From NCBI GenBank assembly GCA_016936255.1, contig JAFGYE010000030.1:1-52038 (forward strand): a stretch of DNA of 52,038 bases, read 5' to 3'. Both the position numbers and the translations under genes were made by a program. Origin of the DNA: Marinifilaceae bacterium. GTDB lineage: Bacteria > Bacteroidota > Bacteroidia > Bacteroidales > Marinifilaceae. The notes under the pieces were generated by a model, which was given only the letters and a program-made list of their open reading frames with translations, did not search any database and was not told the DNA's origin. This document shows positions 45,684-52,038 of this stretch, piece after piece (position 1 is the stretch's first letter; the number at the start of each line of letters is the position of its first letter).

Positions 45684-46129
45684 TATTTGTCCTCTGATAG
45701 TTCAATATTTACTTCCTTTTTCGTTTCGCCAAGATCCCAAGATCCTGTACTGTTTTCAAACTGAGGATCTTTAAATTCTACAATGCTATCCTTTAAAAGG
45801 TAACTGCCATTAGCACTGCCATCAATATCTTCGAACCGAACTGAGAAATTCTGATCCTGGGGAAATTCAACAACCTGTATGGCGTATTCTCCCTTTTCAT
45901 CCGTATAAGTAGAATCGTATTGCATTTTCACTTTAATATTCGGTATCGCCACCTTACTTTCAGAAGTAACTGTTCCGTAAATTTTAAAGGTTGCATGAGG
46001 AGTTCCATACTCAACAGGACTATCTCCACCACCATCGCATCCGGTAAAAGAAATTGCACCACCTATACCCATTATAGATAAAAGAACGGCAATTAATTTA
46101 TTGTACTGTTTCAAAATTTTTCGTCTCAT
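45683..46129 (-). CDS. Radical SAM-associated lipoprotein (TIGR04134-like)
   Basis: 148 residues. The N-terminus MRRKILKQYNKLIAVLLSI with lipobox FTGC (C31) marks a lipoprotein, followed by the acidic CDGGGD and EYGTPHATFKIYGTV, a pattern I recall from the lipoprotein half of the rSAM/lipoprotein system. Residues about 50-100 look like a carboxypeptidase regulatory-like (transthyretin-type) beta domain with a GEYAIQV strand. The short C-terminus (EFENSTGS.. to ELSEDK) may be the modified part, but no residue can be named. It is coupled to the radical SAM gene. Confidence 0.88.
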   Translation of the reverse strand: MRRKILKQYNKLIAVLLSIMGIGGAISFTGCDGGGDSPVEYGTPHATFKIYGTVTSESKVAIPNIKVKMQYDSTYTDEKGEYAIQVVEFPQDQNFSVRFEDIDGSANGSYLLKDSIVEFKDPQFENSTGSWDLGETKKEVNIELSEDK

Positions 46130-46251
46130 CGCTTTAGGTTTTTATTATCAGATGTATACTGATACAAAAGGTTGCTTCCAATTTACGAAGTTATGATTGT
46201 TAATGGAGTGTCAATAGCCGAAATTCCAAGAAATAAATACCTTGATCAATA

Positions 46252-46259
46252 CAAAAATA
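46252..46259 (-). promoter_or_regulatory. -7 box of the lipoprotein/radical SAM operon
   Basis: TATTTTTG on the minus strand matches TAnnTTTG, with a leader of about 117 bases. Confidence 0.4.
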
Positions 46260-46292
46260 CCCATTCTATTGGCCCTTCTCTTCTGGGAATCG

Positions 46293-46349
46293 CCCTTCGC
46301 AAAAGTGAGTCGCCCTTCGGCCCTGTGACCCTCCCTTCGCAAAAGTAAG
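46293..46349. repeat. Short direct repeat with GC-rich core
   Basis: CCCTTCGCAAAAGTGAG (46293-46309) and CCCTTCGCAAAAGTAAG (46333-46349) differ at one base. They lie in the 254-base gap between the lipoprotein and DUF4294 genes, and a partial CGCCCTTCG sits between them. Confidence 0.55.
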
Positions 46350-46383
46350 CGCTCTTCCCGGGGGTTTCAGAAGGTTTTTAATT

Positions 46384-47028
46384 TTAATTGATTCTCCTCA
46401 CAGGCAATTTTCCCGGAGGCAGCAATTCGCCGCGTTTCATTCTGTCGAGTATTTCTTCAATCATCCAATCGTTGCCAAAAGGATCGTATTCTGCTTTTAG
46501 CGATGAACCAAACATCACAGCCACCGATTGCCAAAATATTGCTGTAAACGATCCTTTCAACTCTTTTAAATGATTGTAGCTGGTGTTTCCGGTTTCCCGA
46601 TCGATTAATTTCATCAACAATTTGCCTTGCGAAATTTTGAGTTTCATCAGAGGTTTTTTGTAATCTTTCATCAAGCCATTGTATTCTTTTCGGATGAGTT
46701 TACGGCGTTCTTTTTTGTTGTCAATTCCTTCTAAATCTTTGGTAAGCTTCCCGATGGTTTCATTGGCTGCCTCGGCATAAGGATAAACGATACGAATATT
46801 TCGAACCATCCGCCAGTACTGCCGGGTATTTTGATAGTGTTTTCTTCTCTTTTTTTTGTAACGCAAAATTTTAACCTCGTCGAGATTTACATGCAAATTG
46901 GTATCGAGGAAAACGACAGTGTCTTGTTGTGAAAATGAGCGAATACTGCACAACTCCTTTGCTGATGCCGAACCTGCAAAAGCAAACAAAATTACAACGC
47001 CTATTTTAAACCATCCTGCCATATCCAT
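46384..47028 (-). CDS. Exported DUF4294-like protein
   Basis: 214 residues with a signal peptide (core VVILFAFAGSASA). The mature part is basic and helical, with RYKKKRRKHYQNTRQYWRMV, NIRIVYPYAEAA and LLMKLIDRETGNTSY, which I recognise as DUF4294-type. No function is known. ATG at 47028; an in-frame ATG at 47022 is equally possible. A minus-strand TATCTTTG at 47039-47046 would leave a leader of only about five bases, so it may not be the promoter. Divergent from ggt. Confidence 0.82.
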   Translation of the reverse strand: MDMAGWFKIGVVILFAFAGSASAKELCSIRSFSQQDTVVFLDTNLHVNLDEVKILRYKKKRRKHYQNTRQYWRMVRNIRIVYPYAEAANETIGKLTKDLEGIDNKKERRKLIRKEYNGLMKDYKKPLMKLKISQGKLLMKLIDRETGNTSYNHLKELKGSFTAIFWQSVAVMFGSSLKAEYDPFGNDWMIEEILDRMKRGELLPPGKLPVRRIN

Positions 47029-47106
47029 AATTCCTATTCAAAGATAATCTTTCCTATCTTTAAGTGTATTCTCAAGCAATAACTAATCCATAAAAATCCC
47101 TGTAAA

Positions 47107-48795
47107 ATGAAAAAGTCTTTTCTCTTCTGCTTACTATCACTCTTCGCATTGGCAATATTTTCTCAAGACCGGGTTACCGGACTTAATTTTGCAACAAGAT
47201 CTGAAGTTATCGCACAAAACGGGATGGCCTGCACCAGTCAGCCACTAGCCACTCAAGTTGCACTAGACATATTAAAAGCCGGAGGAAATGCAATTGATGC
47301 CGCGATTGCAGCCAATGCCACTTTAGGACTAATGGAGCCTACCGGAAATGGAATTGGCGGGGATATTTTCATCATTTTGTGGGATGCAAAAACTAAAAAA
47401 CTATATGGTTTAAACGGAAGTGGACGTTCTCCAAAATCACTAAGTCTGGAATATTTCAAGGAAAATAACTACTCTGCTATCCCATCATTTGGAGCCTTGC
47501 CCGTTTCTGTTCCCGGTTGTGTTGATGGATGGTTTACCGTGCATGACAGGTTTGGGAAAATGGATATGGAACAAATTCTAAATCCTGCAATTCAATATGC
47601 CAGAAATGGCTTTCCGGTAAGCGAACTTATTGCTTACTATATGAATGCCAGCGCCAATAGATTAATGAAATACAAAGGATTTTCGGAAACATACATGCCA
47701 AATGGAAAAATGCCTGAAAAGGGTGACATCTTCAAGAACCCATATTTGGCGAATACGTTGGAGAAAATAGCAAAAGGCGGCCGCGATGCATTCTACAAAG
47801 GTGATATGGCCAAAACCATTGCAAAATATATGAAAGAGCAAGGTGGTTTTCTTTCTTACGATGATTTAGCCTCGCACAAATCGGAATGGGTTGATCCCGT
47901 ATCTATAAATTACCGGGGATATGATATTTGGGAACTACCACCCAACGGACAAGGCACAGCGGCTCTTCAAATGCTAAATATTCTCGAAGAATATGACATC
48001 GCACAAATGGGATTTGGCAGCAGTGATTACCTGCATACTTTTATTGAAGCTAAAAAACTGGCCTTCGAGGATAGAGCAAAATACTACTGCGACCCTGACT
48101 TTTCGAAAATTCCACTAAAAAAATTGATTTCGAAAGAATATGCAATTGAACGAAAGGCTTTAATTGATCCCAACAAATCAGCCAAAAGCTATCCTGCCGG
48201 TGAACTGGAACAGGGCAATACCATTTACCTGACTGTAGCTGATAAAGAGGGAAATATGGTTTCTTTAATACAGAGTAACTACCGGGGCATGGGTTCAGGA
48301 ATGACTCCTGATAGTTTGGGATTTGTGTTACAGGATCGAGGAGAATTGTTCAGTCTGGAAGAAGGACATGCCAATGTGTTCGAACCCGGAAAACGTCCAT
48401 TTCATACAATTATCCCGGCTTTCATTACCAAAGATGGCAAACCATACGTCAGTTTTGGTTTAATGGGCGGTGCCATGCAACCACAAGGTCATGCTCAAAT
48501 TGTTGTTAATTTGATTGATTTTAAAATGAATTTGCAGGAAGCTGGTGACGCAGCAAGAATTCGTCATGATGGTTCGTCACAGCCAACCGGCGGAAAAATG
48601 ACAGATGGTGGATGGGTAAATTTAGAATCGGAAATATCTTACCAAACTATTCGTGAACTATTACAAAAAGGACACAAAATAAAATATGACATGGGCGGAT
48701 ATGGCGGCTATCAGGCTATTCTGTACGATGAAGAAAGAGCTGTGTATTTTGGTGCCTCGGAATCGAGAAAGGATGGGCAGGCTGCCGGATATTGA
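47107..48795 (+). CDS. ggt: Gamma-glutamyltransferase
   Basis: 562 residues, exported: signal peptide ending FSQ, then an Ntn-hydrolase precursor that self-cleaves. The probable nucleophile is T372, at GNTIYLTVADKEGN, the usual site at the start of the small subunit. GGNAIDAAIAANA and EPTGNGIGGDIF are the large-subunit signatures, and GMTPDSLGF, GKRPFHTIIPA and GLMGGAMQPQGHAQ those of the small subunit. It moves or hydrolyses gamma-glutamyl groups of glutathione-like peptides in the periplasm. A near-consensus TATCTTTA lies upstream. Confidence 0.94.
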   Translation: MKKSFLFCLLSLFALAIFSQDRVTGLNFATRSEVIAQNGMACTSQPLATQVALDILKAGGNAIDAAIAANATLGLMEPTGNGIGGDIFIILWDAKTKKLYGLNGSGRSPKSLSLEYFKENNYSAIPSFGALPVSVPGCVDGWFTVHDRFGKMDMEQILNPAIQYARNGFPVSELIAYYMNASANRLMKYKGFSETYMPNGKMPEKGDIFKNPYLANTLEKIAKGGRDAFYKGDMAKTIAKYMKEQGGFLSYDDLASHKSEWVDPVSINYRGYDIWELPPNGQGTAALQMLNILEEYDIAQMGFGSSDYLHTFIEAKKLAFEDRAKYYCDPDFSKIPLKKLISKEYAIERKALIDPNKSAKSYPAGELEQGNTIYLTVADKEGNMVSLIQSNYRGMGSGMTPDSLGFVLQDRGELFSLEEGHANVFEPGKRPFHTIIPAFITKDGKPYVSFGLMGGAMQPQGHAQIVVNLIDFKMNLQEAGDAARIRHDGSSQPTGGKMTDGGWVNLESEISYQTIRELLQKGHKIKYDMGGYGGYQAILYDEERAVYFGASESRKDGQAAGY

Positions 48796-48810
48796 ATTGG
48801 GAATAAGAAT

Positions 48811-49109
48811 AAGCCTATTTATTAATTTCACAATATCAGTTGCTTAAAAGCAAAGCAATAGATGTTTTGCATATATACTCTTACCCAACTGATATTATTT
48901 ATTTTATGTGGCTAAAGCCTATTTATTAATTTCACTATATCAGTTGCTTAAAAGCAACTGCAATAGATATTTGCCTTTCGCTTTATCCTACTGCTTCAAT
49001 CATTTTAATTCATTGCTTAAAAACAATTGCAATAGATGTTCAGCTTTGCTCATTACATCAGTAAATACTTTGTGTTTTTTATCTATTGCAGTTTGGCTTT
49101 AGCCAACTG
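48811..49109. repeat. Cluster of palindromic intergenic repeats
   Basis: Copy 1 (48811-48870) and copy 2 (48915-48975) share about 40 bases with one mismatch, centred on the palindrome TTGCTTAAAAGCAA and followed by GCAATAGAT. Copy 3 (about 49000-49043) keeps only TTGCTTAAAAACAATTGCAATAGAT. Copy 4 (49081-49109) is inverted, ATCTATTGCAG, with a different hairpin core (GTTTGGCTTTAGCCAAC). No gene lies in 48796-49253. A non-autonomous palindromic element is the likely nature. Confidence 0.75.
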
Positions 49110-49252
49110 AATTAAAATATTCCTATTCTTTTGCTTTAGCATCATCTTACTTCTTCAAACTCCTGCTAGCACAAGCTTGTAGCGGGGTGATGATTGTCTT
49201 CTTTTCCAGTCTAAAAGAACGCGATACAATCGCGCACAAGCGGGGGGCCATT

Positions 49253-50255
49253 GTTAGGTGCCATAATTATTATCTTCAAATAGATTTACAGTTCTGGAAT
49301 TATTCAAGAAAAAATTACTTTCTGAAAATTCATAAAAACTATCAATTGTTTTACTATCAATTTTTTCCTTGATCAAAGGAGACATTCCCCAATTCTCAAT
49401 ATGTACGGCAAATAGATCTGTTAGTTTTTCCTCCAACGGCTCCATATCTAGACCCTTCCAACTTTCAACATATTCTTCAATCCAACTGGTCGAATGTTGC
49501 TTGTGGTAACCAATAATAACATTTAAGTAATTTTGATCTGGTATTATATGTATGAATACTGATTCGAAAGGATCATCTCTTTCTGGATTAACGATTTGAT
49601 GGGTTGGACTAAAAATAGCAGAGCCATAAACTTTGATCAGGGGATATTTATATATTTTAAATTTAAAATCGTTATTATTTTCCTGTAATTCTTGGTCAAC
49701 TAATTTCCTATAAAAAGATAAATCTTGTATCCCTAATTCTGAACCTTTAACAAGGTTTTCAATTATTTCTAAATCTATATTTCCTCTTAAGGTTTGGGCG
49801 TTTAGAATTCTGTTATGTTTATCGAGAACAACTTCTTTTTTTCTAATTTCAGAACACACTACACGATAACTTAAAAGTAATTGTATTCTATAATCTGATA
49901 AATCAATTGGATGGGTTTCAACTTCTTTAAACAATTCCGTATCATGATGATTACAAAAAAGAGGTAAAGAAAAAGCCTTTTTTATTCCTATTTTTTTCAT
50001 CTCAATTGGAATTTCATTGGGTGACCATTTAAAAATATCCGTAGGTTTTACCTCAACTAAATGTCCATTTTCGGAAACATTATCAAGCACTCCATTTTGC
50101 TGAAGTAAATGAGAATTTATTGCATTCTCATTACAACCGTTAATAATGCATTTCCATTTTTTTGAATTTACATTCTTATCGATTTTTGCAATTATCTTTT
50201 GAACCTCTGTTGGCTTCATTATTCTCAGTTTTTTTTGTGTTTTATGGCACCTAAC
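49253..50255. repeat. 14-bp inverted repeats enclosing a single gene
   Basis: GTTAGGTGCCATAA (49253-49266) and its exact reverse complement (50242-50255) bound the gene at 49254-50219; the left copy contains its stop codon. GTTAGGT and ACCTAAC satisfy the integron core patterns GTTRRRY and RYYYAAC, so the unit resembles a gene cassette. I could not delineate a full attC site and no integrase is present. Confidence 0.7.
49254..50219 (-). CDS. Cassette-like ORF with putative HNH-type zinc site
   Basis: 321 residues from ATG 50219 (MKPTEVQKIIAK). The frame stays open to 50330, but that part crosses intron domain V-VI and is not a credible N-terminus. The N-terminal third has C24, C29, H37 (KCIINGCNENAINSHLLQ), NGHLVEV, and C89-H91-H92 (LFCNHHDTELF), a spacing that suggests a treble-clef or HNH-like zinc fold. 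The rest is a low-similarity alpha/beta part with no motif I know. The AT-rich composition, inverted-repeat borders and a group II intron next door suggest transfer. Confidence 0.75.
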   Translation of the reverse strand: MKPTEVQKIIAKIDKNVNSKKWKCIINGCNENAINSHLLQQNGVLDNVSENGHLVEVKPTDIFKWSPNEIPIEMKKIGIKKAFSLPLFCNHHDTELFKEVETHPIDLSDYRIQLLLSYRVVCSEIRKKEVVLDKHNRILNAQTLRGNIDLEIIENLVKGSELGIQDLSFYRKLVDQELQENNNDFKFKIYKYPLIKVYGSAIFSPTHQIVNPERDDPFESVFIHIIPDQNYLNVIIGYHKQHSTSWIEEYVESWKGLDMEPLEEKLTDLFAVHIENWGMSPLIKEKIDSKTIDSFYEFSESNFFLNNSRTVNLFEDNNYGT

Positions 50256-50303
50256 GTTGAGTAGTCGAGTAGGCAAAGGGAGTCTCACCCTAAGCCTCTC
50301 ACA

Positions 50304-50337
50304 GAACCGTGCTTGATAGTCTCCCATCACACGGCTC
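50304..50337 (-). ncRNA. Group II intron domain V
   Basis: A 34-base hairpin on the minus strand, starting GAGCCGTGTGA, with the two-base bulge region and ending GCACGGTTC. It carries the catalytic metal-binding part of the ribozyme. Its length is exactly the usual 34 bases. Confidence 0.88.
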
Positions 50338-50363
50338 TTGTCGTATATAAATCGAGTTACAAG

Positions 50364-51617
50364 TTAAATAGAAAAATTCAATTTCCAGTGATAAAACAAA
50401 TATGGAAACTGTTTCTTTATTCTCTTAAGCCACGCATAAGCGCGACAAATACTATTCTTGTAACGTTTGTACTTTCGTCGTGCCCATCGAACCAAGCGAG
50501 AGTGTAGTAAGCGGAAAACATGATGCATTTCCCACATGCGGAATTTGCCGTAATAATTAAGCCAGCCTCTTATTTGAGGATTAAGCCGTTGTGCTATTCC
50601 CACAATACTTCTACACGTTTTACTTTCTTCTAGCGAAATGGCTAACTTTTCAGCGATCTTCTTACGTGAAGAAATGCTGATTGCACAACCGTAACCTTGA
50701 AAAAGATTTCCTGTTTTCTGCGATTTACTACTGCGTGGCTGAAAGCTATAACCTAAGAAATCGAACTTGACATTCTTATGTTTCTCTTGCCTGCGGTAAT
50801 CTCTGCAATAAACCAGCTTGGTCTTTTCGGGATGCAATTCAAGATGACATTCAGCCATTCTTTCGTGCAATTTGTTCAGCAGCCAATCTGCTTGCCTTTT
50901 CGTTCTACAGTGAATTATGGCATCATCAGCATAACGCTCAAATTTCACATTGGAATTTAGATTCTCTAACCATTTATCGAAAGCATAATGTAGAAACAGA
51001 TTCGCCAACAATGGACTGATAACGCCACCTTGCGGTGTGCCTTTTCCTTGTTTTTGTATCAATTCCCCATTTATTCGTTGAATTGGCATATGCAACCATC
51101 TTTCGATGTACACACACGCCCAATTCTCGGCTACATGCTTTCGTACCGCCAGCATCAGTTTTGCATGATCAATATTATCGAAAAACCCTTTGATGTCTAA
51201 ATCAATTACCCAGTCGTTTTTCCAACAATTACGCTGAACCTCCTCTAATGCTTGATGCGCATTTCGACTAGGTCGATAGCCATAACTGTTGTTGCTGAAA
51301 ATTAATTCAAATCTTGGTTCTAGATAATTCTTGACCACTTGTTGACCGATGCGATCGACAATAGTAGGAATTCCTAGCTTACGCATTTTTCCATCCTTTT
51401 TCGGAATTTCAACCTCTTTTACTGGCGGTGGAAGATAACTCCCCGATGCCATACGATTCCAGAGTTTGTAGAGTTGTTGTGATCGGTTGGATTCAAATTC
51501 ATCCCAACCCATCTCATCAACTCCAGCACTTCCTTTATTGGATTTCACTTGTTTGTAAGCATTCCATATCATGGTACGACTTATTGGTACCGATTTCGTT
51601 TCATTCCATAGATTCAT
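50364..51617 (-). CDS. ltrA: Group II intron reverse transcriptase/maturase
   Basis: 417 residues. It splices and mobilises its host intron. The RT palm motifs are DLDIKGFFDNIDH (139-151), GTPQGGVISPLLAN (193-206) and the catalytic YADD (229-232). The C-terminal maturase (X) domain includes NPQIRGWLNYYGKF and LVRWARRKYKRYK. There is no HNH endonuclease domain after it, so insertion would rely on other targeting, as in introns of the endonuclease-less classes. The ORF looks intact. Confidence 0.95.
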   Translation of the reverse strand: MNLWNETKSVPISRTMIWNAYKQVKSNKGSAGVDEMGWDEFESNRSQQLYKLWNRMASGSYLPPPVKEVEIPKKDGKMRKLGIPTIVDRIGQQVVKNYLEPRFELIFSNNSYGYRPSRNAHQALEEVQRNCWKNDWVIDLDIKGFFDNIDHAKLMLAVRKHVAENWACVYIERWLHMPIQRINGELIQKQGKGTPQGGVISPLLANLFLHYAFDKWLENLNSNVKFERYADDAIIHCRTKRQADWLLNKLHERMAECHLELHPEKTKLVYCRDYRRQEKHKNVKFDFLGYSFQPRSSKSQKTGNLFQGYGCAISISSRKKIAEKLAISLEESKTCRSIVGIAQRLNPQIRGWLNYYGKFRMWEMHHVFRLLHSRLVRWARRKYKRYKNSICRAYAWLKRIKKQFPYLFYHWKLNFSI

Positions 51618-52038
51618 CCTCTTATCGAGTTGATTTCTGTTCTAAAACCATACGACTCTATCCCTTTGCTCCATTTCCATTACAGAAACATCAACACTAC
51701 TACGGATAGATCCGTCCCTGTTGTTGTACATTGCTATTCGGCCTCTAAGTTGTACTTATTGCGCCTTTCACTTCACATTACAACACAGGTTCCCAAGTTC
51801 CTTATATGAGCCTAAATAGAAGTCATGCCACCTGAACACCGCCTGCCGTGCAACCAATAAACAGGTTTCCGTTGCACTTATCATCGCATAACATACTTTG
51901 CGACTTTTGACAGAATTTATCCACTTCTCGATACCTCATCAGTGGTTCACTTTCGTTCATCTCTTCTATTAATACCTGCTATACTCTCGGTATAGATTCT
52001 CCTAAACGCTCAATACCATGGCTCTTTACCACAGCACC

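Larger units (their letters stand above)
50264..52038 (-). mobile_element. Group II intron with maturase ORF, 5' end outside or at window edge
   Basis: Minus-strand intron containing an intron-type reverse transcriptase (50364-51617), domain V (50304-50337) and domain VI up to a likely 3' end near 50264 (...CTACTCGAC). The 421 bases upstream of the ORF (51618-52038) hold no gene and should be domains I-III. The 5' end cannot be placed: a GTGC start at about 52037 is possible, but the intron may continue past the window. Confidence 0.88.

Noticed and set aside
49140-49253. A complete attC site beyond the cassette ORF
   Set aside because: The stretch has palindromic pieces (GCGATACAATCGC) and the first core site, but I could not find the matching second core site at a normal distance.
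50220-50330. N-terminal extension of the cassette ORF (MMGDYQARFCERL)
   Set aside because: It is translation of intron domains V and VI; the extension ends exactly where the cassette repeat begins.

Overview
The window comes from a low-GC Bacteroidota chromosome. The evidence is a MurF-alanine racemase fusion, a PorP/SprF protein, a type IX secretion (T9SS) type B sorting domain, signal peptides that mostly cleave before Gln, many TAnnTTTG -7 promoter boxes, and a family of radical SAM/lipoprotein pairs known from this phylum. The gene content resembles marine Marinilabiliales/Marinifilaceae, but that placement is inference.

Layout. 1-5 kb holds housekeeping genes (murF-alr, tdk, a conserved hypothetical, rsmI). 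4.9-22.2 kb is the accessory core: porP/sprF followed upstream by ten exported proteins, all on the minus strand, running from two large adhesin-like proteins (lectin, PA14, GEVED and anchor-L domains) through a 780-residue repeat protein and six related subunits of about 220-285 residues to an 842-residue protein that alone carries a T9SS type B sorting domain. 22.3-23.8 kb has a yjjG-like phosphatase and a strong candidate for a structured non-coding RNA. 23.8-48.8 kb is mostly core metabolism and RNA modification: dnaB, ispE, a carboxyltransferase with a biotin carrier, lptG-tgt, a degenerate-looking glycosyltransferase with an ECF sigma factor, rsmG, rpmH, PASTA-rluD-ddl, gcvP, a glyoxalase-like hydrolase, thpR, elbB, a radical SAM/lipoprotein pair, a DUF4294 protein and ggt. 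48.8-52.0 kb is mobile or plastic DNA: dispersed palindromic repeats, a lone ORF between 14-bp inverted repeats that resemble integron core sites, and a group II intron cut by the window end.

The most interesting system is at 4.9-22.2 kb. Every subunit-like protein has the same N-terminal beta domain (A), a conserved pair of cysteines, a second domain (B) and a short C-terminal tail of P-x-P type. The two putative tip proteins have the tail but no A domain. The putative base protein has the A domain but replaces the tail with a T9SS anchor signal. This pattern is what a surface filament would show if each subunit's C-terminal strand completes the A domain of the next one, with gene order running tip to base. 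I do not know a described system matching it; the assembly model is inference from sequence pattern only.
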